From NCBI GenBank assembly GCA_020161145.1, contig JAIUPQ010000004.1:186001-250000 (forward strand): a stretch of DNA of 64,000 nucleotides. The letters are read 5' to 3'. Below the pieces are notes generated by a model that made no database searches, was not told where the DNA came from, and saw only the letters and a program-made list of their open reading frames with translations. This document shows, piece by piece, positions 24,997 through 34,497 of the stretch; the stretch's first letter is position 1, and the number at the start of each line of letters is the position of its first letter. The translations under genes and the position numbers were made by a program. This stretch comes from Pseudomonadota bacterium (GTDB lineage Bacteria > Pseudomonadota > Gammaproteobacteria > Burkholderiales > Burkholderiaceae_C).

Positions 24997-25962
24997 ATGT
25001 CAAAGCCCAAACCAGCCGCCTTGCCTGCGGGTACGGTGGTGGGGGGCTACCACATCGTGCGCAAACTGGCGGCGGGGGGGTTTGGCGTGGTGTATTTGGC
25101 GCAGGACCCGCAGCAACAGTGGGTGGCGCTCAAAGAGTATCTGCCAGCCTCGCTGGCCGAGCGCGCCTCGGGCGAACTGGCGCCGCGCGTCAAGCCCGAC
25201 AAACTGCCGCTGTATCGGCTGGGGCTCAAGAGTTTCTTCGAGGAAGGCCGCTCGCTGGCCCAGATTGCCCACCCCAGTGTGGTGTCGGTGCTGAATTTCT
25301 TTCGCGAGAACGAAACCGTCTATATGGTGATGAACTACCTGCAGGGCGATACCTTGCAGGATTTCGTCATCACCGCGCGCGATCTCAAACGCGAGAAGGT
25401 GCTGCGCGAATCCACCATCCGTTCGCTGTTCGATGAAATCCTGCGCGGCCTGCGCATCGTGCACCAGCACAAGATGCTGCACCTGGACATCAAGCCGGCC
25501 AACATCTTCATCACCAACGACAACCGGGCGGTGATGCTGGACTTCGGCGCCGCGCGCGAGGTGCTGACCAAAGAGGGTGATTTCGTGCGGCCCATGTACA
25601 CGCCCGGCTTCGCCGCGCCCGAGATGTACCGCCGCGACGGCGCGCTGGGCCCCTGGACGGACATCTACGCCATCGGCGCGTGCCTCTATGCCTGCATGCA
25701 CGGCTACCCCCCCAGCGATGCCCCCACCCGCATCGACAAAGACCGGCTCGACGCCACCCTGGCACGCATGCGCAGCACCTACTCCGACAACCTGCTGGAG
25801 GTGACGCAGTGGTGCATGGCGCTGGATCCGCTGTCGCGGCCGCAATCGGTGTTCGCGCTGCATAAAGAGCTGGCACACGAGTCCGAGCGGCGCTACTCCA
25901 CGCTCAGCCTGGCCGACCGCATCAAGCTGCAACTGGAATCGCTCAAAGGGGGTGCCCGATGA
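24997..25962 (+). CDS. Serine/threonine protein kinase
   Basis: 321 aa Hanks-type kinase without a transmembrane segment. The glycine loop AAGGFGVVY is at about 25-33, the ATP-anchoring Lys46 in VALKEYLP, the catalytic Asp164 in HLDIKPANIF, the metal-binding Asp182 in LDFGAARE, and the APE motif in GFAAPEMYRR. The catalytic loop reads HLD rather than HRD, so it is a non-RD kinase. It overlaps the phosphatase gene by four bases. This kinase-phosphatase pair beside yicC and rph is a known beta-proteobacterial arrangement; its targets are not evident. Confidence 0.9.
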   Translation: MSKPKPAALPAGTVVGGYHIVRKLAAGGFGVVYLAQDPQQQWVALKEYLPASLAERASGELAPRVKPDKLPLYRLGLKSFFEEGRSLAQIAHPSVVSVLNFFRENETVYMVMNYLQGDTLQDFVITARDLKREKVLRESTIRSLFDEILRGLRIVHQHKMLHLDIKPANIFITNDNRAVMLDFGAAREVLTKEGDFVRPMYTPGFAAPEMYRRDGALGPWTDIYAIGACLYACMHGYPPSDAPTRIDKDRLDATLARMRSTYSDNLLEVTQWCMALDPLSRPQSVFALHKELAHESERRYSTLSLADRIKLQLESLKGGAR

Positions 25963-26864
25963 GGTTTGGCCTCTACCAGCTCAGCCGCAAAGGTGGGCGC
26001 GCCAAGAACGAAGACCGCATGGGCTATTGCTACACGCGGGCTTCGGGCCTCTTTGCGGTGGCCGATGGCATGGGCGGTCACCCCGAGGGCGAGGTGGCGG
26101 CGCAGATGGCGCTGCAAACCCTGGCGGCCAGCTTCCAGCGCGACGCCCGGCCGGCGCTGGCGCAGCCGGTGGCCCACCTCGAAGACGCGCTGCTGGCGGC
26201 CCATCACCAACTGCTGCGCTACGCCACCGAGCGCGCGCTCATCGACACGCCGCGCACCACCGCCGTGGCGTGCGTGATCCAGAACCAGACCGTGCATTGG
26301 GCCTATTGCGGCGACTCGCGCCTCTATCTGGTGCGCCATGGCCGGCTGCTGGTGCACACCCGCGACCACTCCTACAGCCAGTTGCAGGAAAGCCTCTCGC
26401 GGCTGGCCGTGCCCGGCGGGCAGCCCGTCAACCGCTCGGTGCTGTTCACCTGCCTGGGCAGCCCCGGGCGGCCCATCATCGACATCGGCGGCCCCATCAC
26501 GCTGCAAACCGGCGACCGCCTGCTGCTGTGCAGCGATGGCCTTTGGGCCACGCTGAAGGACGAGGAAATCGTGAGCGGCCTGTCGCAGCGCACGCTTGCC
26601 GAGGCCGTGCCGGCGCTGGTCGACGAGGCGCTGCGGCGCGGTGGCGCGCGGGCCGACAACACCACCGCGCTGGCCATCGAATGGGAGGCCCAGCACGCGG
26701 CCACCCCTGCGCGCGACGACCTCGACGACGACAGCTTCGCCTCCACCATCCAGGCCAGCCTGGAGACCGATTCGGTGGCGCTCGATGAAGCCGACATCGA
26801 GCGCTCCATCCGTGAGATCAACGAGGCCATTGCGCGCAGCCACACGCGGCGCGGCCGAACCTGA
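25959..26864 (+). CDS. PP2C-family protein serine/threonine phosphatase
   Basis: 301 aa. The metal-binding motifs of PPM phosphatases are all visible: [49 protein letters not shown] and [11 protein letters not shown]-terminal acidic tail (about residues 245-300, rich in D and E) follows the catalytic domain. It removes phosphate from Ser/Thr residues and is the natural partner of the kinase, whose stop codon it overlaps in ATGA. It lies 17 bases before rph. Confidence 0.92.
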   Translation: MRFGLYQLSRKGGRAKNEDRMGYCYTRASGLFAVADGMGGHPEGEVAAQMALQTLAASFQRDARPALAQPVAHLEDALLAAHHQLLRYATERALIDTPRTTAVACVIQNQTVHWAYCGDSRLYLVRHGRLLVHTRDHSYSQLQESLSRLAVPGGQPVNRSVLFTCLGSPGRPIIDIGGPITLQTGDRLLLCSDGLWATLKDEEIVSGLSQRTLAEAVPALVDEALRRGGARADNTTALAIEWEAQHAATPARDDLDDDSFASTIQASLETDSVALDEADIERSIREINEAIARSHTRRGRT

Positions 26865-26881
26865 ATGAAGAAAGCAGACCG

Positions 26882-27613
26882 ATGACCGATACCTCCACGC
26901 CGCGCCAGGGGCGCGCCGCCGATGCGCTGCGGCCCGTGCGCATCACGCGCCACTACACCATCCATGCCGAAGGCGCGGTGCTGGTCGAGTTCGGCCACAC
27001 CAAGGTGCTGTGTACCGCCAGCGTCGAGGCCCGCGTGCCGCCGCACAAGAAGGGCAGCGGCGAAGGCTGGGTCACCGCCGAATACGGCATGCTGCCGCGC
27101 GCCACCCACACCCGCGGCGCGCGCGAGGCCGCCAAAGGCAAGCAAAGCGGCCGCACGCAGGAGATCCAGCGCCTGATCGGCCGCAGCCTGCGCGCGGTGT
27201 TCGACCTCGCTGCCCTGGGCGAGCGCACGCTCACGCTGGACTGCGACGTGCTGCAGGCCGATGGCGGCACGCGCACGGCCGCCATCACCGGCGCCTTCGT
27301 GGCCGCGCACGACGCCGTGGCCACCTTGCTGGCCAGTGGCGAGCTGGCCGCTTCGCCCATCTGCGACCATGTGGCCGCCGTCTCGGTGGGCATCGTCGGC
27401 GGGCAGCCCCGGCTGGATCTGGAATACGTCGAAGACAGCACCGCCGAGACCGACATGAACGTGGTCATGACCGGCAGCGGCGGCTTCATCGAGGTGCAAG
27501 GCACCGCCGAGGGCGCCCCGTTCACGCCGGCCGAGCTGAACGCCATGCTGGCGCTGGCCACGCGCGGCGTGGCCGAGCTGGTGGCCGCGCAGCGCGCGGC
27601 GCTGGCGGCGTGA
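26882..27613 (+). CDS. rph: Ribonuclease PH
   Basis: 243 aa, full length. It is a phosphorolytic 3'-5' exoribonuclease that trims tRNA 3' ends. Visible motifs include [20 protein letters not shown] in part, [28 protein letters not shown] and [19 protein letters not shown]. An AAGAAAG sequence precedes the ATG. Its TGA stop overlaps the GTG start of rdgB. Confidence 0.95.
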   Translation: MTDTSTPRQGRAADALRPVRITRHYTIHAEGAVLVEFGHTKVLCTASVEARVPPHKKGSGEGWVTAEYGMLPRATHTRGAREAAKGKQSGRTQEIQRLIGRSLRAVFDLAALGERTLTLDCDVLQADGGTRTAAITGAFVAAHDAVATLLASGELAASPICDHVAAVSVGIVGGQPRLDLEYVEDSTAETDMNVVMTGSGGFIEVQGTAEGAPFTPAELNAMLALATRGVAELVAAQRAALAA

Positions 27614-28233
27614 GGCTGGTCCTCGCGTCCAACAACGCGGCCAAGCTGGCCGAGCTGTCGACCGTGCTGGCGCCACTGGGCGTGCAACTGCTGGCGCAGG
27701 GCATGCTGGGCGTGACCGAGGCCGAGGAACCCCACGCCACCTTCATCGAGAACGCGCTGGCCAAGGCCCGCCATGCGGCGCAGGCCAGCGGGCTGGCGGC
27801 CGTGGCCGACGACTCCGGGCTGGTCGTGCGTGCCCTGGGTGGCCTGCCCGGCGTGGTCAGCAGCCACTACGCGCCTTGTGCGCGCGCACCGGGCGAAGAC
27901 CGCGAAGCCTTCCGGGCGCGGCAGGACGCCGCCAACAACGCCCACTTGCTGGCCGAGCTGGCCAGCCAGGCCGACCGCGCCGCGCATTTCACCTGCGTGC
28001 TGGTGGCCGTGCGCCACGCGGGCGACCCCGAGCCGCTGGTGGCCAGCGGCCATTGGGGTGGCCGCATCCTGCAGGCGCCGCAGGGCGGCGGCGGCTTTGG
28101 TTACGACCCGCTGCTGGGCCTGGCCGATGGCCGCAGTGCCGCCCAGCTGAGCCGGGACGAGAAAAATGCCGTCAGCCACCGCGCCCAGGCCGCCGCGGCG
28201 CTGGTGGACCTGCTGCGCGCCCGGTGGCTGTGA
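27610..28233 (+). CDS. rdgB: dITP/XTP pyrophosphatase (non-canonical purine NTPase)
   Basis: 207 aa. The N-terminal [15 protein letters not shown] is the RdgB/HAM1 signature; [17 protein letters not shown] and [10 protein letters not shown] with [14 protein letters not shown] complete the active site. It hydrolyses dITP and XTP to monophosphates and so keeps deaminated purines out of DNA. The start is GTG 27610, overlapping the rph stop (GTGA). Its own stop overlaps the next GTG. Confidence 0.93.
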   Translation: MRLVLASNNAAKLAELSTVLAPLGVQLLAQGMLGVTEAEEPHATFIENALAKARHAAQASGLAAVADDSGLVVRALGGLPGVVSSHYAPCARAPGEDREAFRARQDAANNAHLLAELASQADRAAHFTCVLVAVRHAGDPEPLVASGHWGGRILQAPQGGGGFGYDPLLGLADGRSAAQLSRDEKNAVSHRAQAAAALVDLLRARWL

Positions 28234-29480
28234 GCGAGACCGCCGAGCAGCGCCTGACGCGCTACCTGCGCCCTGGCACGCTGCAGATCGCCGAGCCGCC
28301 ACCGCTGGCGCTGTACATCCACCTGCCGTGGTGCCTCAAGAAATGCCCGTATTGCGATTTCAATTCGCATGAGGTGATGCCTGCCCATACCCTCGGCCGC
28401 CCGGCCAAGCCGGGGCCACGCCTGGGGTTGGGTGAGGAAACGGAGCGGGCGTATCTGGATGCGTTGTACGCAGACCTGGAAGGCAGCCTGCCGCTGGTTT
28501 GGGGGCGGCCGGTGCACAGCGTGTTCATTGGCGGGGGCACGCCCAGCCTGTTCTCGCCGGAGGCCATCGGGCGCTTGCTGGAGCGGGTGCGGTTGCTGCT
28601 GCCGCTGCTGCCGGGGGCCGAGGTCACGCTGGAGGCCAACCCGGGCACGTTTGAGCGCGAGCGCTTTCGCGCCTTTCGCGCGGCCGGGGTCACCCGGCTG
28701 TCGCTGGGCGTGCAGAGCTTCAACGACACCATGCTCCAGCGCATCGGCCGCGTGCACGACCGCGCCCAGGCGCTGGCCGCCGCCGAGGAAGCCGCCACCG
28801 CGTTCGACACCTTCAACCTCGACCTGATGTATGCGCTGCCCGGCCAGACCCTGGCCGACCTGGAGGCCGACCTGGCCACCGCGCTGGCGCTGGCGCCGCC
28901 GCATCTGTCGGTCTACCACCTGACGCTGGAGCCCAATACGGTGTTCGCCAGCCGGCCGCCGCCTGGGCTGCCCGGCGACGATGCGGCTGCGCAGATGCTG
29001 GATGCAATCACCGCGCGCACGGCCGCTGGAGGGCTGGCGCGCTACGAGGTCTCGGCCTTTGCCCGGCCCGGCCACCGCAGCCGCCACAACCTCAACTACT
29101 GGCAGTTTGGCGACTACCTGGGCCTGGGCGCGGGCGCCCATGGCAAGCTCAGCTACGCCCACCGCGTGGTGCGCCAGGTGCGCTGGCGCGAACCGGCAGC
29201 CTATCTGCGCGAGGCCTTGCGCGGCCAGGCCATCTCCAACGACGAAGAGGTCAGCCGCCGTGCGCTGCCGTTCGAGTTCATGCTCAACGCCCTGCGGCTG
29301 CGCGAGGGCTTTGCCGAGCGGCTCTTCACCGAGCGCACCGGTCTGCCGCCCTCAGCCATGGCCGCGCCGCTGGCCACCGCCCAGGCGCGCGGGCTGATGG
29401 AGCAGGTGGATGGACATTGGCGCTGCACCGACAAGGGCTTTGACTTCCTGTCCGACGTGCAGGCGCTGTTTCTGGCCTAG
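28230..29480 (+). CDS. hemW: Radical SAM HemW-type protein
   Basis: 416 aa. The radical SAM motif is CLKKCPYC in HLPWCLKKCPYCDF. FIGGGTPSLFSP, LEANPGTFE, RLSLGVQSFND and NLDLMYALPGQT are typical of HemW, a haem chaperone long misannotated as oxygen-independent coproporphyrinogen oxidase. It lacks the extra N-terminal cysteine of HemN, supporting HemW. The start is GTG 28230, overlapping the rdgB stop. It is the last gene of the run that begins with the kinase gene. Confidence 0.92.
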   Translation: MSETAEQRLTRYLRPGTLQIAEPPPLALYIHLPWCLKKCPYCDFNSHEVMPAHTLGRPAKPGPRLGLGEETERAYLDALYADLEGSLPLVWGRPVHSVFIGGGTPSLFSPEAIGRLLERVRLLLPLLPGAEVTLEANPGTFERERFRAFRAAGVTRLSLGVQSFNDTMLQRIGRVHDRAQALAAAEEAATAFDTFNLDLMYALPGQTLADLEADLATALALAPPHLSVYHLTLEPNTVFASRPPPGLPGDDAAAQMLDAITARTAAGGLARYEVSAFARPGHRSRHNLNYWQFGDYLGLGAGAHGKLSYAHRVVRQVRWREPAAYLREALRGQAISNDEEVSRRALPFEFMLNALRLREGFAERLFTERTGLPPSAMAAPLATAQARGLMEQVDGHWRCTDKGFDFLSDVQALFLA

Positions 29481-29482
29481 GT

Positions 29483-29995
29483 TCAGCCAAAGTCCACCAT
29501 CAACTCGGTGGCCAGTGCTTCCAGCGCCGCGCGCACGTCGCTGGGCTCCAGGCCCGGGGGCAGGTGCAGCAGGATGCGGGCCTTGAACATGGCCTCGCCG
29601 CTGAACGAGCCAATCATGTGCTCGGTGTCCAGCGCGGCGATGTTGACCTCGCGCCCGGCCAGCGTGCGCGAGATGTCACGCACGATGCCGGGCCGGTCCT
29701 GCCCCAGCACCTCCAGCCGCAGCATGCGGGCGGCGCTGCGGGGGGCGTGAGCCTGGCCCTGAACCACCTGCAGGCTCAGCGCGTCGCCGCCCAGCGCACG
29801 CAATGCGGCCGTCAGGGCGTCGGCCTGGGCGCTGGCCACCGCCACCTGCACGATGCCGGCAAACTGCCCGGCCAGTTGCACCATGCGCGCATCCAGCCAG
29901 TTGCCGCCGCCCGCCGCAATGGCCTGCGAGAGGTGGTTGACCAGGCCCGGACGATCGGGCCCCACGAAGGTGACGACGAGTTGGGTGGTGGACAT
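29483..29995 (-). CDS. ACT-domain protein, GcvR-like
   Basis: 170 aa made of two tandem ACT domains, TFVGPDRPGLVNHLSQAI at the start and EVLGQDRPGIVRDISRTL at about residue 90. This is the layout of the glycine cleavage system repressor GcvR, which binds glycine and acts on GcvA. No gcv genes are in the window, so the role here is open. ATG 29995 follows AGGAG. It is convergent with hemW and follows paaG by 26 bases, probably in one transcript. Confidence 0.85.
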   Translation of the reverse strand: MSTTQLVVTFVGPDRPGLVNHLSQAIAAGGGNWLDARMVQLAGQFAGIVQVAVASAQADALTAALRALGGDALSLQVVQGQAHAPRSAARMLRLEVLGQDRPGIVRDISRTLAGREVNIAALDTEHMIGSFSGEAMFKARILLHLPPGLEPSDVRAALEALATELMVDFG

Positions 29996-30021
29996 GGGTT
30001 CTCCTGCAGAGGCTGAAGGGA

Positions 30022-30816
30022 TCAACGGTCGGTGAACTGCGGTGCGCGTTTTTCCCGGAACGCCGTCACGCCTTCGACGAAGTCGTGGCTGTGGCCGCGC
30101 TCGCGCTGCACGCGGGCTTCCATCGACAGCGCGGCGGCCATGTCCATGTCGGCGGCATCGTCCAGCGCACGGCGCGTGGCCGCCAGCGCCTGGGTGGGCA
30201 GGGCCGCCAGCTTGTGGGCCAGTGCCAGCGCGGCGGCGGGCAGGGCCTCATCGTCCACGCATTGCCAGATCAGGCCCCAGCGCTCGGCCTGCTCGGCGCT
30301 GAGCTTGTCGCCCGTCAGCGCCAGGCCCAGCGCGCGGGCCCGGCCGGCCAGGCGCGGCAGCAGCCAGGTGCCGCCGCAGTCGGGTATCAGCGCGATCTTG
30401 GCAAAGGCCTGGATGAAACTGGCCGAGCGCGCGGCCAGCGCGATGTCGCAGCCCAGCGCCAGGTTGGCGCCGGCGCCGGCGGCCACGCCGTTGACCTGGG
30501 CAATCACCGGCACCGGCAGGGCGCGGATGCGCAGCGCCAGCGGCTTGTAGCTGGCCTCCACCACCGCGCCCACGTCTACGCGCCCGTCCGCGCCGGGAGC
30601 CAGCGCGGGGTCGTTCAAGTCCTGCCCGGCGCAAAAGCCGCGGCCGGCACCGGTCAGGATGAGGGCGCGCACCGTCTCGGTGGCGGCCGCCGCGTCCAGC
30701 GCGTCGCGCAGCTGGCCGTGCATCTCGGCGGTAAAGCTGTTCAATGCGGCGGGACGGTTCAAGGTCAGGGTACGCACGGGGCCGTCGTCGGCCACCAGCA
30801 CCAGCGCGTCGGGCAT
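30022..30816 (-). CDS. paaG: Enoyl-CoA isomerase/hydratase, PaaG-like
   Basis: 264 aa crotonase-family protein. GRGFCAGQDLND and NGVAAGAGANLALGCDIALAARSASFI are followed by ALIPDCGGTWLLPRLAGRARALGLAL, where the Asp of PDCGG matches the catalytic residue of PaaG, 1,2-epoxyphenylacetyl-CoA isomerase. The resemblance to PaaG is strong, but other paa genes are absent nearby, so it may serve a different isomerisation. ATG 30816 is chosen because GGAGG ends six bases before it; an in-frame ATG four codons earlier overlaps that site. Confidence 0.88.
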   Translation of the reverse strand: MPDALVLVADDGPVRTLTLNRPAALNSFTAEMHGQLRDALDAAAATETVRALILTGAGRGFCAGQDLNDPALAPGADGRVDVGAVVEASYKPLALRIRALPVPVIAQVNGVAAGAGANLALGCDIALAARSASFIQAFAKIALIPDCGGTWLLPRLAGRARALGLALTGDKLSAEQAERWGLIWQCVDDEALPAAALALAHKLAALPTQALAATRRALDDAADMDMAAALSMEARVQRERGHSHDFVEGVTAFREKRAPQFTDR

Positions 30817-30882
30817 GTCATCCTCCATTGGGGGGTGGTGGGCGGCAAAGGGTTTGCCGATGTTCTGGGGCATGATCTTCCC

Positions 30883-32937
30883 ATGACTGTTCACCCCAAC
30901 CCCCTGCTGGCGCCGTGGACGGCGCCATTTGGCCTGCCGCCGTTCGACGCCATCCGCGCGTGCCATTTCGAGCCCGCGCTGCACGAGGCCATGCGCCAGC
31001 ACCTGGCTGAGCTGGATGCCATCGCCGCACAAGGCGAGCCCCCCACCTTCGACAACACCGCCGCCGCGCTGGACCGCGCCGGCGCGCTGCTGGAGCGCGT
31101 GCGCGACGTGCTGGACGTGCTCAATGCCTCCACGGCCACCCCCGAGCTGCAGGCGGTAGAGCTGGCCATGGCCGCGCCACTGGCTGCCCATGACAGCGCG
31201 GTGATGATGCACGCGGGCGTTTTTGCGCGGCTGGATGCCGTGTACCAGGACCGCGCCGCACTGGCGCCCGAGGCGCGCCGGCTGGTCGAGCGCCTGCACC
31301 TGGATCGCGTGCGCGCGGGCGCCTGCTTCGGGCCCGCCGAGCAGGCGCGCTATGCGCAGCTGATGCAGGAGCTGGCCGAGCTGACCACCCGTTTTGCGCA
31401 GAACGTGCTGGCCGACGAGGCCGCGTTCGAGCGCGTGCTGGGACCTGACGATCTGGCCGGTCTGCCCGCCTTCGTGCTCGATGCCGCCGAGGCTGCCGCC
31501 GCTCAGCGCGGCCACGCGCCCGGGACGCGGGTGGTCACGCTGGCGCGCTCGCTGATCGAGCCGGTGCTCACGTTTGCCGAACGGCCCGAACTGCGCGAGG
31601 CCATCTGGCGCGCCTGGCAGGGGCGGGGCGAGCAGGCCGGCCCGCACGACAACCGGCCCATTGCGCAAGCCATCCTCACGCGCCGGCTGGAGCAGGCCCG
31701 GCTGCATGGCCACACCAGCTACGCCGACTATGCGCTGGCCGACTCCATGGCCAGCGAGCAGGCGGCCGTGGGCCGGCTGCTGGGCGAGGTCTGGCGCCGG
31801 GCCTTGCCCCAGGCCGAGCGCGAGCGCCAGGCCTTGATCGCCATGATGCGCAGCCACGGCCTGGCGGGCGAACCTGCGCCCTGGGACTGGCGCTACTGGT
31901 CGGACAAGGTGCGCCAGGCGCGCTACGCGGTGGACGAGACGCAGATCAAGCCGTATTTCGAGCTGAGCCGCATCACCGACGCCGCCTTCGACTGTGCGCA
32001 GCGGCTGTTCGGCATCACGCTGGTGCCGCGCACCGATGTGCCGCTCTACCACCCCGACGTGCGGGCCTACGAAGTCAAGGACGCAGCCGGTGCCAGCCTG
32101 GGCGTTTTTCTGCACGACAACTTTGCCCGCCCGGGCAAGCGCTCGGGTGCGTGGATGAGCGCGCTGGCGCTGCAATCGGCCAACCGCGCGCAGCCGGTGC
32201 GCATCATCCTGAACAACAACAACTTTGCGCGCGGCACGCCCACGCTGCTGTCACTGGACGACGCGCGCACGCTGTTCCATGAGTTCGGCCATGGCCTGCA
32301 CGGCCTGTTGTCGCAGGTGACCTACCACCGGCTGGCGGCCACCCAGGTGGCGCAAGACTTTGTGGAGTTGCCCTCGCAACTCTTCGAGCACTGGCTGACC
32401 GAGCCCGAGGTCCTGCGTCGCCATGCCCGCCATTGGCAAACCGGCGAGCCGCTGCCAGCGGCGCTGCTGGACAAGCTGCAGGCGGCCAAGCTGTGGGGCC
32501 AGGCCTATGCCACCGTGGCCTACACCGGCAGCGCGCTGGTGGACTTGCAGCTGCACGCCCAGACCGACGCAGCGGCCGCCGCCGACGTGGTCGGCTTCGA
32601 GCGCGAGACGCTGGCCCAGCTGGGCATGCCGCCGGCCATTGGCGTGCGCCACCGGCTGCCGCATTTCCTGCACCTGTTCGGGGGCGACGACTACGCCTCG
32701 GCCTACTACGTCTACCTGTGGGCCGAGGTGCTGGACGCCGACGCGTTCAATGCCTTCGTCGAGGCCGGCGATGCGTTCGACCCTGCCACCGCCGAGCGGC
32801 TGCGCCGCTGCATTTACGCGGCCGGCAACACCAGGGCGCCGGCCGAGGCCTATCAGGCCTTCCGAGGCCGGGCGGCCCAGTTGGAGCCTTTGCTGGCGAA
32901 GCGCGGCCTGCTCACCGGGGCGGAAACGGCGCCGTGA
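30883..32937 (+). CDS. M3-family zinc metallopeptidase (Dcp/oligopeptidase A-like)
   Basis: 684 aa. The zinc motif HEFGH lies in LFHEFGHGLHGLLSQV at about residue 464, with the downstream Glu ligand in QDFVELPSQLFEHW. The N-terminus NPLLAPWTAPFGLPPFDAIRACHFEPAL is that of the peptidyl-dipeptidase Dcp and oligopeptidase A group. It has no signal peptide, so it degrades peptides in the cytoplasm. The start is ATG 30883; long open sequence upstream is antisense to paaG. It is divergent from paaG. Confidence 0.9.
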   Translation: MTVHPNPLLAPWTAPFGLPPFDAIRACHFEPALHEAMRQHLAELDAIAAQGEPPTFDNTAAALDRAGALLERVRDVLDVLNASTATPELQAVELAMAAPLAAHDSAVMMHAGVFARLDAVYQDRAALAPEARRLVERLHLDRVRAGACFGPAEQARYAQLMQELAELTTRFAQNVLADEAAFERVLGPDDLAGLPAFVLDAAEAAAAQRGHAPGTRVVTLARSLIEPVLTFAERPELREAIWRAWQGRGEQAGPHDNRPIAQAILTRRLEQARLHGHTSYADYALADSMASEQAAVGRLLGEVWRRALPQAERERQALIAMMRSHGLAGEPAPWDWRYWSDKVRQARYAVDETQIKPYFELSRITDAAFDCAQRLFGITLVPRTDVPLYHPDVRAYEVKDAAGASLGVFLHDNFARPGKRSGAWMSALALQSANRAQPVRIILNNNNFARGTPTLLSLDDARTLFHEFGHGLHGLLSQVTYHRLAATQVAQDFVELPSQLFEHWLTEPEVLRRHARHWQTGEPLPAALLDKLQAAKLWGQAYATVAYTGSALVDLQLHAQTDAAAAADVVGFERETLAQLGMPPAIGVRHRLPHFLHLFGGDDYASAYYVYLWAEVLDADAFNAFVEAGDAFDPATAERLRRCIYAAGNTRAPAEAYQAFRGRAAQLEPLLAKRGLLTGAETAP

Positions 32938-32948
32938 CGGACGTGAGG

Positions 32949-32972
32949 GCGGCTCTGGGGGTGGGGAGCCGC
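32949..32972 (+). terminator. Stem-loop after the M3 peptidase gene
   Basis: GCGGCTC-N10-GAGCCGC is a perfect 7-bp stem 12 bases beyond the peptidase stop, without a T run. It marks the edge of the patchwork region. Confidence 0.45.
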
Positions 32973-33006
32973 GCCATGTGGCAACAAGCGCAGCCTCAAC
33001 GGCCGC

Positions 33007-33363
33007 TCAAGGCTCGTACTTGTTGCTCGCCGATGCCCGGATGGGATGGGTGTCGCAGATGAGGTCGAGGTGCGCGACCTTCTCACCACCCGGCTCGAAC
33101 GTGAGGAGGTCCATCACCTTGAACGTGATGAGCGTGCCATCGCGAACCGTCCAGTCGTATTGGAAGTAAGCCGTGGCGTGATGCTGCCCGGCCGTGCTGA
33201 GAAAGATGTCAATCGGCGTGATGACGTTCCGCGCTGAAGCGCCCGCCAGCCTGTCGAAGAACGGGCCGGCCGCCATGTCTCCCAGGAGCGGCGACTTCAC
33301 CTTGGCATTGGGGGTGAACAGGCTTTTGACCGTGGCGTTGCCGCTGTGCCCGAGGGCGTTCAT
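33007..33363 (-). CDS. SnoaL-like / NTF2-fold protein
   Basis: 118 aa as drawn. The sequence SLFTPNAKVKSPLLGDMAAGPFFDRL, YFQYDWTVRDGTLITFKVMDLLTFE and IARLDL-like VAHLDLICDT matches the small cone-shaped NTF2/SnoaL fold found in isomerases, cyclases and many proteins of unknown role. The family usually starts a few residues earlier; VRVLQAY directly upstream of ATG 33363 is in frame and family-like, so the true start may be further upstream at a non-ATG codon. It lies in the accessory region, downstream of DUF488. Confidence 0.65.
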   Translation of the reverse strand: MNALGHSGNATVKSLFTPNAKVKSPLLGDMAAGPFFDRLAGASARNVITPIDIFLSTAGQHHATAYFQYDWTVRDGTLITFKVMDLLTFEPGGEKVAHLDLICDTHPIRASASNKYEP

Positions 33364-33483
33364 GTAGGCTTGCAGGACGCGAACATAAGGGGTGCATGGG
33401 TGCGCTGCCTTTCAGGCGTTCAGGAAGACTTGATCGGGCCGATGGGCTCGCGGCCGTCGCCGTCGACCTCGGTCGGCGCTGGC

Positions 33484-34017
33484 TCAATGCACGCCGGGAT
33501 AGACGATCACGCCGTCAGGCCGAACCACCGCGCCAGAGCTCAGACGAGCCGGTTCCACCTGGCCGCGCCCCATGATGTTGAAGACGGTTTCGTCGTTGGC
33601 GAGCAAATAATCGGCAACGATGCGGCGGTGGCATCGCCACCACAGCGCCTCCGAGCACATGACCACGCAGCGCCTCTGGTGTCCTTGCTCAAGCAGGTGT
33701 TCAAGGCCCGCGTGAAACGGCGCAGACAGAGCGTAATCGGCATAGTTGTGAAAGCTCTCATGGGTCCAGAAGCCGTTGATGTCGCGGGGAAGGTCTTTTG
33801 CCTTTGCGCGCAGGCCGCCAAGCGCCGCCACATGTTCGTAGCCGATCTCAGAGGCTGCCAGCGAGCCAGGTAATGTGTCGGCGTTGAACTGCGGATTGGC
33901 CCTGGACATGGGAATCTTCCGCACGTCAATGACGCGTTCGATGCGCTGCTCGCGCAACAAGTCCACAAACGTTTCAATGCTGTGGTTGGAGTGCCCGATG
34001 GTGAAGATGGGCGGCAT
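33484..34017 (-). CDS. DUF488 family protein
   Basis: 177 aa. It starts PIFTIGHSNHSIETFVDLL, followed by IDVRKIPMSRANPQFNADTL, GLRAKAKDLP and VVMCSEALWWRCHRRIVADYL, the signature pattern of DUF488 with its conserved Cys-x-Glu and Cys-His. Function is not established; structural similarity to nucleotide- or nucleic-acid-processing proteins has been proposed for the family. It begins 11 bases after the DUF2945 gene, so the two form a small operon. Confidence 0.85.
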   Translation of the reverse strand: MPPIFTIGHSNHSIETFVDLLREQRIERVIDVRKIPMSRANPQFNADTLPGSLAASEIGYEHVAALGGLRAKAKDLPRDINGFWTHESFHNYADYALSAPFHAGLEHLLEQGHQRRCVVMCSEALWWRCHRRIVADYLLANDETVFNIMGRGQVEPARLSSGAVVRPDGVIVYPGVH

Positions 34018-34028
34018 CGAAGGCTTCG

Positions 34029-34238
34029 TCAGGCGTATTCGAGAACGCTGCCTCGGTGGGCGGCGATGTGGTCAGTCTTGTCGCTCTTGATCTCGTACTG
34101 GGGGTCGCTCTGCGTGGCGTGGTGGACGTGACCTTTGTAGTCGAAATCGGTGGTGTGGATGGCGATGATGATGCCCGACACCCGGCCGGCTTCGGAGTTC
34201 CAGCTCACATGATCGCCAATCTGGTAGCGCGTGGTCAT
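34029..34238 (-). CDS. DUF2945 (hypervirulence-associated TUDOR-domain) protein
   Basis: 69 aa: RYQIGDHVSWNSEAGRVSGIIIAI, DYKGHVHHATQSDPQYEIKSDKTDHIAAHRGSVLE. This is the small SH3/TUDOR-like fold of DUF2945. The pattern VSWNSEAGRVSG-I and PQYEIKSD-T--IAAH is diagnostic. The role is unknown. A GAGGAG sequence lies ahead of ATG 34238. It heads a small minus-strand unit with DUF488. Confidence 0.85.
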   Translation of the reverse strand: MTTRYQIGDHVSWNSEAGRVSGIIIAIHTTDFDYKGHVHHATQSDPQYEIKSDKTDHIAAHRGSVLEYA

Positions 34239-34265
34239 CTCATGGGCTCCTCGTTACCTCCCGCT

Positions 34266-34291
34266 GTCGGGCCGCGCTCTTGCAGCCCGAC
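34266..34291. other. Stem-loop upstream of the DUF2945 gene
   Basis: GTCGGGC-N12-GCCCGAC is a perfect 7-bp dyad 28 bases upstream of the DUF2945 start. It could be a terminator of upstream transcription or the folded arm of a decayed cassette recombination site; conserved core ends were not found. Confidence 0.35.
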
Positions 34292-34344
34292 CTTGCAGCG
34301 GCATCAGAGCTTTGAATTTGACCGAAAGTGCGCCGGATGAAAAG

Positions 34345-34368
34345 AGGGGTTATCTCAAGCCCCTTTTT
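34345..34368 (+). terminator. Terminator-like hairpin
   Basis: AGGGG-N10-CCCCT followed by TTTT forms a short intrinsic terminator in the plus direction, between the DUF2945 gene and the IS3 remnant. The opposite strand also has a T-rich tail. Confidence 0.5.
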
Positions 34369-34497
34369 CTGTCGCCGTGCGCCACCTCTGTCACCCACGG
34401 CGTCGTTGCGAAACTTCGCAGCCAGCGCGCGCAGATCCAGTTCATGGTCAACCCGGTGATCCAGCGCAAAGTCTGCCGGGGATGACAGCTGATGGCC

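Noticed and set aside
30085-30882. An N-terminal extension of the M3 peptidase
   Set aside because: It is antisense to paaG; the family start NPLL...PPFD follows ATG 30883.
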